Assembly: GCF_024199845.1 (NCBI RefSeq)
Contig: NZ_JANADO010000001.1
Span: forward strand, 3,038,001 to 3,102,000
Source of the DNA: Bradyrhizobium sp. CCGB12
GTDB lineage: Bacteria > Pseudomonadota > Alphaproteobacteria > Rhizobiales > Xanthobacteraceae
DNA: 64,000 nt
Reading direction: 5' to 3'
The notes under the pieces are model-generated. The model was not told where the DNA came from. It saw only the letters and a list, made by a program, of their open reading frames with translations, and ran no database searches. Below are positions 50,181 through 58,262 of the stretch, in pieces. The stretch's first letter is position 1, and the number at the start of each line of letters is the position of its first letter. The translations under genes were made by a program, and so were the position numbers.

Positions 50181-50856
50181 CTAATCGGCAAAACCCACGT
50201 AGCGCACGAACTCGTCGTTATGTTCGCGGTCCGAGCGAACGACGTTCGCGGCAAAGCCGTCGTCGGGATAGCCCATCGCGACGCAGGTCATGATGACCTC
50301 GTCCTCCGGAATCTTCGCGACCTCGCGCACGATGTCGGAGCGCATGATGCCCTGTCCGTTGATCACCGAACCGAGACCGCGGTCCCACGCCGCAAGCACG
50401 ATGCCGTAACAGAGAGCGCCGAGATCGAAATGGCAGACCGCGCCGGGATCCAGCACGCGGTCATAGGTCAAGACTAACGAGACCGGCGCGTCGAACTGGC
50501 GGAAGCCGCGCAGCACCCAATCCTGGCGCATAGGCCTGTCGTCGCGCGATCCCCATCGCGCCGAACAGCTTCTTGGCGATGTCGACCTGCCGCGTGCGGT
50601 GCACACCCTGGTATTCGCCATGGCTGACGATGTCGCGCTTGACCTTGGCGCCCCCGACCATCTCCTCCATGTTGCGGCGGCGCACCTCCTCCAGCGGGCT
50701 GCCGGTAAGCACGTGGATGTGCCAGGGCTGGGTGTTCATCGACGACGGCGCGCGCTTGGCGCTCGCGATGATGGCCTCGATCACCTTGCGCGGCACCGGC
50801 TCGTTCCTGAAGCCGCGCACGCTGCGGCGCGACTGAACCAGCGTTTCGAATTCCAC
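50181..50856 (-). pseudogene. Nitroreductase, broken by a frameshift
   Basis: Two overlapping minus-strand frames together make one nitroreductase of about 225 residues: the first (from 50856) has MEFETLVQSRRSVRGFRNEPV, APSSMNTQPWHIHVL and VDIAKKLFGAMGIAR; the second continues DDRPMRQDWVLRGFRQFDAPVSLVLTYDR...GALCYGIVLAAWDRGLGSVI...VMTCVAMGYPDD. The join at about 50542-50549 lies in a GC dinucleotide run (GCGCGAC) where relatives would read GCGCGCGAC, so two bases appear to be missing. Intact relatives reduce nitro compounds or quinones with FMN. A sequencing error is possible. Confidence 0.75.
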
Positions 50857-50974
50857 CTCTTTGGCCTCCCTGCCCGTTCATTCCGCAGCATCGCCGCACG
50901 CGGGCGGTTGCCGATGCGGCGCGCAAAATCTATGCTAACCCGCAAGCAAGACCAAGAACCCTTGAGGACCCGCC

Positions 50975-51937
50975 ATGGCCGCGCCACTCGACCCCGTCAT
51001 CGCCCAGATCATTCCGCTCATGCCGATGCGCGATCCCGCGGTCATGACGCCACAGAGCGCCCGCGATTCCTTGCGCGCACTGGCTGCCTCGCGCGCCGCC
51101 GTGCCGCCACCGCCGGTCGATAGCGTTGAGGACATCAAGGTGAAAGGCGGCGCCGGCCTGCTCGATGCGCGCGTTTACCGGGTCGGCACCACGCCCGCCC
51201 CGACCGTGGTATTCTTTCACGGCGGCGGCTGGGTCGCGGGCGATCTCGAGACCCACGACCGGCAGGCGCGCAATCTTGCGATCGAGACCGGTGCGGTCGT
51301 CATCTCCGTCGACTATCGCCGTCCGCCGGAGATTCGCTTTCCGGGCGCCTTCGAGGACGCCTTCGCCGCGGTGCGCGACATCTTCGACCGTGTCGCGGAA
51401 TTTGGCGGCGATGCAAAGCGCCTCGGCGTGGCAGGCGACAGCGCCGGCGGCAATCTGGCGGCGACCACCGCGATTGCCTGCCGTGACGCCGGCATCAAGC
51501 TCGCCGCGCAATTGCTGGTCTATCCCGTGACCGACGTCCTCGGCGCCTACGCCGATGCGCGCGAGAACGCGCGCTATCCCTCGCGCGCGGAGAATGCCGA
51601 TGGCTATTTCCTCACGCGCGCCACGATGGAATGGTTTTGCGGCCATTATCTCGCCGAACCCGGCCATGCCAAGGACTGGCGGGTCTCACCGCTGCATGCG
51701 GCATCCCTTGCCGGTGTCGCACCTGCGGTCGTGACCACCGCCTGGTTCGATCCGCTGCGCGATGAAGGCGCGGCCTACGCGCGGGCGCTGGAAGCCGCAG
51801 GCGTGCGGGTCAAGCACCATGAGGGGCCCGGCCTGATCCACGGCTATTTCGGCATGGGCGATGCCTCTGATGTCGCGAGGGCCGAGGCGCAGCGCGCGCG
51901 GGCCGACTTCAAGGCGCTGCTCGTGCGGGGCGTCTGA
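50975..51937 (+). CDS. Alpha/beta hydrolase, hormone-sensitive lipase (HSL) family
   Basis: 320 residues. The oxyanion-hole motif HGGGWVAGDLETHD and nucleophile elbow GDSAGGNLAATTA are classic for HSL-type esterases; a late DPLRDEGAAYA supplies the acid and GLIHGYF the His. It hydrolyses short acyl esters; substrate unknown. AAGGA-like purines lie before the ATG. It is divergent from the broken nitroreductase. Confidence 0.87.
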   Translation: MAAPLDPVIAQIIPLMPMRDPAVMTPQSARDSLRALAASRAAVPPPPVDSVEDIKVKGGAGLLDARVYRVGTTPAPTVVFFHGGGWVAGDLETHDRQARNLAIETGAVVISVDYRRPPEIRFPGAFEDAFAAVRDIFDRVAEFGGDAKRLGVAGDSAGGNLAATTAIACRDAGIKLAAQLLVYPVTDVLGAYADARENARYPSRAENADGYFLTRATMEWFCGHYLAEPGHAKDWRVSPLHAASLAGVAPAVVTTAWFDPLRDEGAAYARALEAAGVRVKHHEGPGLIHGYFGMGDASDVARAEAQRARADFKALLVRGV

Positions 51938-51963
51938 TCACGTCGCGATCAGGCCCGACCGAA

Positions 51964-52839
51964 TTGCCAGCTCATCTCATCCGTCTCTTCATCGGCTTCG
52001 TCGCCTCGCTGGTCCCGGTCGCGGCGGTCTTCGCTGCACCGCAGACGGTCTATTTTCGCAGCGCCGACAACCGCACCGCGCTCGTCGGCTACCTGTTCCA
52101 GCCAACGACGCCGGGCCCCTGGCCTGCCGTCGTCATGCTCCATGGCCGCGGCGGCCCCTACTCCAGCAACAACAATTCCGGCTGCACGTCCGTCGGCGCC
52201 GGGATCGCTTCGGCATGCGACGCCACCACCTTGTCCAAGCGGCACAGGATGTGGGGCGAATATTGGTCGGCGCACGGTTACCTTGCCTTGCTCCCGGACA
52301 GTTTTGGCCCACGCGGCAAGGCGCACGGCTTCGGCCGCTTCACCCACGACGATCCTGACCGCGCCGACGTCAACGAACTGACCGTGCGCCCGCTCGATGC
52401 CGAGGGGGCGCTCGCTTATCTGCGCGGACGCAGCGACGTGATCGGCAGGCAGGTCTTCCTCCAGGGCTGGTCCAATGGCGGCAGCACCGCACTGAACGTG
52501 ATGATCCGGCAGGGCGACAAGACAGCCGGTTATCGCGGCGCGCTCGTGTTCTATCCGGGCTGCGGACGGAAGGCTCTGGTCGCGCCGACCATCTCCAGCG
52601 CTGCACCGATCGCGATGTTTCTCGGCACCGACGACGAAGAGGTCTCGCCGCAAACCTGCCTGCAATTCGCCGAGCGCTCGCGACAGGCCGGAAGCCCGAT
52701 CGACGTCACGGCCTATCGCGGGGCAACCCACGATTTCGACGAACCCTCGTCCCGGCGACAGTCCACGCCCGGGAATCAGGCCGCGATGAACGATGCACGC
52801 GTCAAGGCCATGGCCGCCCTCGACCGCTGGAAAAATTGA
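51964..52839 (+). CDS. Exported dienelactone-hydrolase-like protein
   Basis: 291 residues from a TTG start at 51964. Signal peptide HLIRLFIGFVASLVPVAAVFA. The DLH-family core: PWPAVVMLHGRGGPYSSN, the nucleophile elbow LQGWSNGGSTALNVM (Ser rather than the Cys of true dienelactone hydrolases), acid in TDDEEVSP and catalytic His in RGATHDFD. Periplasmic hydrolase of unknown substrate. Start codon choice is weak because no strong Shine-Dalgarno is visible. Confidence 0.75.
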   Translation: MPAHLIRLFIGFVASLVPVAAVFAAPQTVYFRSADNRTALVGYLFQPTTPGPWPAVVMLHGRGGPYSSNNNSGCTSVGAGIASACDATTLSKRHRMWGEYWSAHGYLALLPDSFGPRGKAHGFGRFTHDDPDRADVNELTVRPLDAEGALAYLRGRSDVIGRQVFLQGWSNGGSTALNVMIRQGDKTAGYRGALVFYPGCGRKALVAPTISSAAPIAMFLGTDDEEVSPQTCLQFAERSRQAGSPIDVTAYRGATHDFDEPSSRRQSTPGNQAAMNDARVKAMAALDRWKN

Positions 52840-52931
52840 ACCGCGCGAAGACGCGTCCGCGCCGATCCTGCTTGATTGCGCCACGATTCCCGGTTCCAAT
52901 CCGGCCGCCATTTCTGGTTTAGGAGACACCC

Positions 52932-53180
52932 ATGATGAAGCGGATTTTCCTGGCTACGATCGTCGCCACCTTTGCGGCGGGCTCGGCCTTCGCGCAAGAA
53001 ACCTGCGAGAGCAAGGCCGTCGGCAAGGACGGCAAGGCGCTGGCCGGCGCCGCCAAGACCTCGTTCCTGAAGAAGTGCAAGGCCGACGCCTGCGCGCCCA
53101 AGGCCGTCAGCGCCGACGGCAAGCCGCTCGCCGGCGCCGCCAAGAACAGCTTCATGAAGAAGTGCGAAGTCGGCGCGTAA
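52932..53180 (+). CDS. PsiF-repeat exported protein
   Basis: 82 residues. Signal peptide MMKRIFLATIVATFAAGSAFA and two PsiF repeats: ESKAVGKDGKALAGAAKTSF and APKAVSADGKPLAGAAKNSF, each with flanking Cys and an FxKKC end. In E. coli psiF is induced by phosphate starvation; the molecular role is unknown. GGAG precedes the ATG. No Pho box was recognised by eye. Confidence 0.85.
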   Translation: MMKRIFLATIVATFAAGSAFAQETCESKAVGKDGKALAGAAKTSFLKKCKADACAPKAVSADGKPLAGAAKNSFMKKCEVGA

Positions 53181-53224
53181 CGCGCGCTGATTTCGTCAAC
53201 TGCTTCACGGACGCTCTGCAACTT

Positions 53225-53256
53225 CGTCATGCCCGGGCCTGCCCCGGGCATCCACG
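53225..53256. repeat. Short palindromic repeat CGTCATGCCCGGGC...GCCCCGGGCATCCACG
   Basis: Arms ATGCCCGGGC and GCCCCGGGCAT form a hairpin. It lies in the 456-bp gap between psiF and the DUF937 gene, which otherwise holds an FNR/FixK-type box and no gene. Confidence 0.65.
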
Positions 53257-53495
53257 CTTGTGTGTCCGTGTGGCACAGAACTGGATAGCCGGGACGAGTC
53301 CAGAGCGCGGACGTCCGCTCGCAAGTTCGTCCGAATAAACCACCAACTTCGATCAAGCTTTTAAGACAACAGCACTGCTTGTTAGCCTAAGCCCGCATGG
53401 ATCAACATGCAGGAATTGCCGTTTTCCGGACTTCGGCGGGACCGGGGAAAGTGACTTCGTCAAGTGCGATCGCATTCGTCTCATACCGGAAACAT

Positions 53496-53509
53496 TTGAT
53501 CTGGATCAA
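53496..53509. promoter_or_regulatory. FNR/FixK-type binding site
   Basis: TTGATCTGGATCAA matches the consensus TTGAT-N4-ATCAA exactly. It lies 128 bp upstream of the DUF937 gene start; if centred at -41.5, transcription would begin near 53544. In bradyrhizobia such sites are used by FixK2 or FnrN under low oxygen. Confidence 0.6.
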
Positions 53510-53636
53510 ATGGTCGGACGATCGATGCCATCTCAACTTCACCGATAGGCGACGTTCGGAACCATCAACGTCTGTCACATCAACTTTGCGGATAGGGGGC
53601 AACCAACCAAACCTGCAACGTAGTGGAGAGACCGCC

Positions 53637-54746
53637 ATGGCCGTCAATCTCGTTTTAGCTGCACAACAGCTCTTGACCCCTGAAGTCATTGCGCAGATTG
53701 CCTCCTTTCTTGGGATAGACCGAAGCGCGGCGCAGAAGGCCGCAACAGCGGCCATCCCGACAATACTCGCCAGCTTGTCGGATCTCGTCGGAACCCCAGC
53801 CGGCGTCAATCAACTGTCAAAACTGCTGTCACAAGAGCAAGCCAGTAATCCCATGGATCTGTTGCGCACCTCCGGCGCTCCCGGCCTGGCTCAGATGGGT
53901 TCGAGCATGTTGTCGGGACTGCTTGGGGGCCGAACCACGGACACCATGGCCCAGGCGATCGGCAGCTTCGCGGGAATGGGCGAAGGCGGCGGCAAGTCGT
54001 TGCTCGCCATGGTTGGCCCGTTGGTCATGGGCATGCTCGGTCAGCAACAGCGTAACGCCGGGATGGATGCAAACGGACTCGCATCGCTTCTGCGCTCGCA
54101 GAAAGATCAGATCATGGCAGCGGTTCCATCGGGCCTCAGTGATCAACTCAGCGCTTCGGGCCTGATCGACAAGGCGCGCAGCGGAATGGCCACGGCCGCC
54201 GCCACGGGGAGCCGGATCGCCGGCGCCTCCGGCGCCACCGGCGCGAGCCAGGCCGCCATGGCCGCCGGCCGGACGCAATGGCCATATTGGCTCGCCGCCC
54301 CCGTTATCCTTGGCGGACTTGCCATATATGCGCTTCAGCGTCCGACCGAGCATACGGTCGCTCAGAATACAACTGTCACGCGGCCCTCAGCCGGAACGGT
54401 GGGCGTGGCGCCCGCGGATTTGACCGTCGACGGGGTGAATCTGGCGAACCAGGTCAATTCGTCCCTCGGTACGCTGAAGGCTCAATTGCCAACCATCACC
54501 GATGAAGCCAGCGCGCAGGCGGCCCTGCCGAAGATCAACGACGCCATCTCGCAGCTGGATGGGATCACGGCGCGGGCGGCCAAGCTTTCTCCGGAATCAC
54601 GAAGCGCGCTTGCCAAGCTGATCGTCGCGGCGGCGCCGGCAATCAATGAGATGTGCGACAAGATCTCGGCGACACCGGCCGGCGCGATCGCAAAGCCCGT
54701 GATCGACAATCTTCGTACCAAGCTCGACCAGTTGGCAAAAGTCTGA
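53637..54746 (+). CDS. DUF937-domain membrane protein
   Basis: 369 residues from ATG 53637 (GGAGAG upstream). The N-terminal 200 residues are the DUF937 helical domain: LVLAAQQLLTPEVIAQIASFLGIDRSAAQKAATAAIPTILASL...GLLGGRTTDTMAQAIGSF. One membrane helix (WLAAPVILGGLAIYAL) follows a G/A/S-rich hinge, then a C-terminal periplasmic four-helix-type region. Role unknown; an FNR/FixK-like box upstream suggests induction at low oxygen. Confidence 0.8.
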   Translation: MAVNLVLAAQQLLTPEVIAQIASFLGIDRSAAQKAATAAIPTILASLSDLVGTPAGVNQLSKLLSQEQASNPMDLLRTSGAPGLAQMGSSMLSGLLGGRTTDTMAQAIGSFAGMGEGGGKSLLAMVGPLVMGMLGQQQRNAGMDANGLASLLRSQKDQIMAAVPSGLSDQLSASGLIDKARSGMATAAATGSRIAGASGATGASQAAMAAGRTQWPYWLAAPVILGGLAIYALQRPTEHTVAQNTTVTRPSAGTVGVAPADLTVDGVNLANQVNSSLGTLKAQLPTITDEASAQAALPKINDAISQLDGITARAAKLSPESRSALAKLIVAAAPAINEMCDKISATPAGAIAKPVIDNLRTKLDQLAKV

Positions 54747-54862
54747 GGCGTCACGCGCAATAACTCGCCACACTTCGGGACGGGACGTGTTTCGCAGCCT
54801 CCCGTCCTGCAAGATGTGAGGAAACGTGCTCTGAGCCGAACAACCCGATTGCGAGTACACAG

Positions 54863-55738
54863 CTAGTCCCGCCTGAACCGGTAGTCGAACGCTGCGCCGA
54901 GCGGTTTGATCCATCCGGCTGTCGGTGCGGGAAAGTGGATCGGCAGGATCAGCGTGTCGGTGTCCGCAACCGAGGCGAAGAAATTTCGCCGTGACACCGC
55001 CGACTGCTTCGGGTCCCAATCCGGCCTCGCCGACCAGTCCGGCTCGCGGCACTGGATCTGGTGATGCATGAGATCGCCGGCGACCACCGCACGCTGGCCC
55101 CTCGAAAAGATGTTCACGCAGCAATGGCAAGGCGAATGCCCCGGCGCCGGCGTCAGCGTGATGGTATCGTCGAGCGCGTAGTCGTCATCCACCAGCAGCG
55201 CCTGCCCGGCTTCCACGATCGGCAGGCAATTGTCGCGAAACACCGTGCCGGGCGGATTGTTGCCCTTGGCGTGCTCGGCCTCCCAGGCCGCGTACTCGCC
55301 CTTGTGGAAGACATATTTCGCGTTCGGAAACGTCGGCACCCAGCGGCCGTCGCGCAAGGTCGTATTCCAGCCGGTGTGATCGATGTGCAGATGCGTGCAG
55401 AACACATAGTCGATCTGCTCGAAGCCGATGCCGAGCGCGAACAATTCGTTGCGCCAACGCTCCTTGCCGGGAAAATCGAACGGCGGCGGATGGCCCTTGT
55501 CCTCGCCGGTGCAGGTATCGACCAAAATGGTGTGACGCTGCGTGCGCACCACGAAGGTCTGATAGGTGATCACCATCATGCCGCGCGCGGCGTCGAACAC
55601 CTCCGGCTCCATCGTCGGCAGATGGCGGGCGAACACGCCTTCGTCATAGGCCGGGAAAAAATCCTGCGGCCGGCGCCACGGCCCTTCCCGCTCGATCACC
55701 GCATCGATGGTGATGTCGCCGATCCGAAGCTGCTTCAT
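54863..55738 (-). CDS. MBL-fold metallo-hydrolase
   Basis: 291 residues. The metal-binding signature THLHIDHTGWN (HxHxDH) is followed by the His/Asp ligands in PAPGHSPCHC and VAGDLMHH, typical of the metallo-beta-lactamase superfamily; the overall pattern is of quorum-quenching lactonase or arylesterase-like relatives. Activity is not assignable without more evidence. ATG 55738 follows a GGGAAGC stretch. Confidence 0.85.
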   Translation of the reverse strand: MKQLRIGDITIDAVIEREGPWRRPQDFFPAYDEGVFARHLPTMEPEVFDAARGMMVITYQTFVVRTQRHTILVDTCTGEDKGHPPPFDFPGKERWRNELFALGIGFEQIDYVFCTHLHIDHTGWNTTLRDGRWVPTFPNAKYVFHKGEYAAWEAEHAKGNNPPGTVFRDNCLPIVEAGQALLVDDDYALDDTITLTPAPGHSPCHCCVNIFSRGQRAVVAGDLMHHQIQCREPDWSARPDWDPKQSAVSRRNFFASVADTDTLILPIHFPAPTAGWIKPLGAAFDYRFRRD

Positions 55739-55827
55739 GGTGTTCGCTTCCCTTTTTTGAGGGAGCGTAGCGAGAGCGTCTCCGACGTTCAAGTGAGCGA
55801 GTTTCTTGCCAGTCTCGCGATTTGGTT

Positions 55828-55858
55828 GTAGCCCGGATGGAGCGAAGCGCAATCCGGG
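55828..55858. repeat. REP palindrome upstream of the RAYT gene
   Basis: GTAGCCCGGATGGAGCG...CGCAATCCGGG, identical in type to the copies at 3440 and 58144. It ends 11 bp before the RAYT start codon. Confidence 0.85.
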
Positions 55859-55869
55859 AAAGCCCTCGC

Positions 55870-56403
55870 ATGGTTCGCTATCGGCGCAATCTCCTTCCTG
55901 GCGGCACATTCTTCTTCACCGTGACACTGGACGATCGAAGATCGTCCGCGCTGATCGATCATGTCGACAAGCTGCGAGGCGCATTCCGCGTTGCACGCAC
56001 CGAAAGGCCATTCACGATCGATGCGATTGTGATCCTGCCGGACCACCTGCATGCGATCATAACGCTGCCGGACGCAGACGCCGACTTCTCGGGGCGGTGG
56101 CGGCGGATCAAAAGTCTGTTCACTCGTCAACTGACCGCTTCCGGGGTGCCGGTCTCCCGCAATCACCGCGGCGAATTCGCCTTGTGGCAGCGACGCTTCT
56201 GGGAACACACGGTACGCGACGACGCGGATTTCAAACGCTGTGCAGACTACATCCATTTCAACCCGGTCAGGCACAGGCTCGTCGCGTCACCGTCCGACTG
56301 GCCCTATTCGTCGCTCCATCGCTACATCCGCACCGGTGTGCTGCCTGCCGATTGGGGTGGCGCCAGTGAGGTAAGCGGCAGCTTCGGAGAGCGCGGAGAC
56401 TGA
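55870..56403 (+). CDS. REP-associated tyrosine transposase (RAYT)
   Basis: 177 residues from ATG 55870, the usual start of the family (MVRYRRNLLPGGTFFFTVTL). The Y1/HUH-like catalytic motif is in DAIVILPDHLHAIITLP (HLH) and the nucleophilic tyrosine in CADYIHFNPVRHRL. RAYTs are single-copy transposases thought to mobilise nearby REP palindromes. Here REPs lie immediately upstream (55828-55858) and downstream (56405, split by an IS), plus two more at 58144 and 58216, which supports that this RAYT belongs to this REP family. Confidence 0.9.
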   Translation: MVRYRRNLLPGGTFFFTVTLDDRRSSALIDHVDKLRGAFRVARTERPFTIDAIVILPDHLHAIITLPDADADFSGRWRRIKSLFTRQLTASGVPVSRNHRGEFALWQRRFWEHTVRDDADFKRCADYIHFNPVRHRLVASPSDWPYSSLHRYIRTGVLPADWGGASEVSGSFGERGD

Positions 56404-56404
56404 T

Positions 56405-56420
56405 CCCGGATTGCGCTTCG
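56405..56420. repeat. Left half of a REP split by the IS, with target duplication
   Basis: CCCGGATTGCGCTTCG ends in CTTCG (56416-56420), the left copy of the 5-bp target duplication. The right half continues at 58105. Rejoined without the IS, the two give a complete palindrome of the same family. Confidence 0.85.
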
Positions 56421-58104
56421 AGGCTGGGCAAGTATTTGTTTGGGCGCGGCTTACGCGGCATATCGGAAAATTGGACGGATTTGGGCTCGGATTGGCGCTG
56501 GAGCGGGCCGTATCCGGGTGATGATGTCGGTGATGTCGGTGATGGCGTTGAGCAGCAAGAGTGCCAAATGCGGAAGCCGGCTTGCCAGATAGGCCATGAA
56601 GGCGTCGAGGCCGAGAATGCTGAGGACTCGGGAGAAATTGTAGCAAAGCGCCATCAGGCTCCATTCGCCACAGACTTTGTCGAAGCCGCGGACGAGGAAG
56701 TGGCGGTAGCCGGCCCGGCATTTGATGGTGCCGAAGGGGTGTTCGGCGAGTTCGGCGCGGCGGCGCATCTGGGCCTCGGCGCCCTGCATCCGCGCGCGAT
56801 GCCGATCCAGCACCGCTTCATGCTCCCAGCGCTGGACGGTGCGCGTCGGGATCTTGACGGTGACACAGCGCGCGCGCAGCGGGCAGGCGTCGCAATCTGA
56901 CTTGCGGCTGACATACCTGATCTCGATCCGGTTGCCGTTGGTCTTGCGACCGTCCGTGGGACGCAGCTGCTTGCCGGCGGGACAGCGATAGACATCCGCT
57001 TCGGCGTCGTAGGCGAACGCCTCATGGCTGATGCGATCCTGCGCTTCGAGCCGCGTGGTTCGCTTGGCCAGCGGAACGTAGGCGGCAATGCCGTTCTCCT
57101 CGCAGTCCTTGAGCGTATGGCCGTTGTAGTAGCCGGTATCGGCGAGAACCGTCAGCGTCTCGACGCCAAGCTCGTCCTTTGCGGCCTTGGCCATGTCGTA
57201 AAGCTGGCCGCTATCGTTGCCGTCGTTGACGACCTCGCTCGCCGCGATCAGAGCGTGCTTGTCGTCGACGCCGATCTGAACGTTATAGCCTGCCACCACC
57301 TGGCCGTTCTTCGACAACAGGCGGGCATCCGGATCGGTTCGCGACAGCTGCGTCTGCCCGCTCTCCTCCAGTCGTGCCAGATCGGCCTGCAAGCTGGCGC
57401 GCTTGGCCATCAACGCCGCCACCTCTTGTGCGAGGTCTCCGCCGCGACTGCCATCGCCTCCGCCATCCCGCCCCGCGGGTGGACGTTCCACCTCGGCGCT
57501 GTCGTTGGCCTCGAGCGTGGCACCATAGGCTTCAATATCCTGCTCGATCTCCGCCAGCCGCTTGGCGAGCTTGCGCTGCGTTTTGATGCTCGCCTTGCTG
57601 GCGTTGCCATCAAAAAACGCACCGTCGATCGCCACAACCTCTCCGCCAATCAGACCGAGTTCGCGCAGCATCAGCACAAACTCCCGGTTCACCGCCTTGA
57701 GCGTCTTCCAGTTCTCCTGGCGGAACTTGGCGATGGTGCGATAGCCCGGCACCAGGCGCTTCATCAGCCAGATCAGTTCCAGATTGCGCCGGGCTTCGCG
57801 CTCCAGGTTGCGCGACGACCGGATCCGGTTCAGGTAGCCATAAAGATAAAGCTTCAGCAGGTCGGCCGGGTCATAAGGTGGCTGTCCAGCCCCGCCGCTC
57901 GATCCGGCATGGCGGAAGCCAAGCTTCCCGAGGTCAAGCGCTGCAACAAAAGCCTCGATCACCCGAACCGGATTGTCGCCGGCCACATAATCTTCCACCC
58001 GCGCCGGCAGAAGGCTCGGCTGATCCCGCCTGACGCCGGTTTTGAAGGTACGATTCGTCATGCCGAATCCTACCTTCACTCGATGTTAGAATCTTGCCCA
58101 GTCT
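56421..58104 (-). mobile_element. IS1182-family insertion sequence, 1684 bp
   Basis: Terminal inverted repeats AGGCTGGGCAAG (left) and AGACTGGGCAAG (right, reverse complement) differ at one position. A 5-bp direct duplication CTTCG flanks it (56416-56420 and 58105-58109). It contains a single transposase gene on the minus strand. The insertion is in the loop of a REP palindrome immediately after the RAYT stop codon. Confidence 0.87.
56451..58061 (-). CDS. IS1182-family transposase
   Basis: 536 residues from ATG 58061 (AAGGTAGGA upstream). N-terminal DUF772-type region (PARVEDYVAGDNPVRVIEAFV...YDPADLLKLYLYGYLNRIRSSR), then the DDE domain: Asp in EVVAIDGAFF at residue 146, Asp in TVLADTGYYNGH, Glu in LAEHPFGTIKCRAGY; the Cys cluster SDCDACPLRARC before the last catalytic Glu is typical of the family. 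Intact frame, so possibly active. It fills almost the whole IS. Confidence 0.92.
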   Translation of the reverse strand: MTNRTFKTGVRRDQPSLLPARVEDYVAGDNPVRVIEAFVAALDLGKLGFRHAGSSGGAGQPPYDPADLLKLYLYGYLNRIRSSRNLEREARRNLELIWLMKRLVPGYRTIAKFRQENWKTLKAVNREFVLMLRELGLIGGEVVAIDGAFFDGNASKASIKTQRKLAKRLAEIEQDIEAYGATLEANDSAEVERPPAGRDGGGDGSRGGDLAQEVAALMAKRASLQADLARLEESGQTQLSRTDPDARLLSKNGQVVAGYNVQIGVDDKHALIAASEVVNDGNDSGQLYDMAKAAKDELGVETLTVLADTGYYNGHTLKDCEENGIAAYVPLAKRTTRLEAQDRISHEAFAYDAEADVYRCPAGKQLRPTDGRKTNGNRIEIRYVSRKSDCDACPLRARCVTVKIPTRTVQRWEHEAVLDRHRARMQGAEAQMRRRAELAEHPFGTIKCRAGYRHFLVRGFDKVCGEWSLMALCYNFSRVLSILGLDAFMAYLASRLPHLALLLLNAITDITDIITRIRPAPAPIRAQIRPIFRYAA

Positions 58105-58124
58105 CTTCGCTCCATCCGGGCTAC
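58105..58124. repeat. Right half of the split REP
   Basis: CTTCGCTCCATCCGGGCTAC; the first five bases are the right copy of the IS target duplication. Confidence 0.85.
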
Positions 58125-58143
58125 GGCCTCTCGCCGCATCCTC

Positions 58144-58174
58144 GTAGCCCGGATGGAGCGAAGCGTAATCCGGG
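58144..58174. repeat. REP palindrome
   Basis: GTAGCCCGGATGGAGCGAAG...TAATCCGGG, same family as 55828-55858. Confidence 0.85.
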
Positions 58175-58215
58175 ACAGACCAACCGCATCGCGTGACTGC
58201 CCGCGTGGCACGAAA

Positions 58216-58246
58216 CCCGGATTGCGCTGCGCTCCATCCAGGCTAC
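58216..58246. repeat. REP palindrome, inverted orientation
   Basis: CCCGGATTGCGCTGCG...CATCCAGGCTAC, inverted with respect to 58144-58174, so the two form a head-to-tail BIME-like pair just after the ABC-F gene's 3' end. Confidence 0.8.
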
Positions 58247-58262
58247 CGGCGACCGCCCACCG

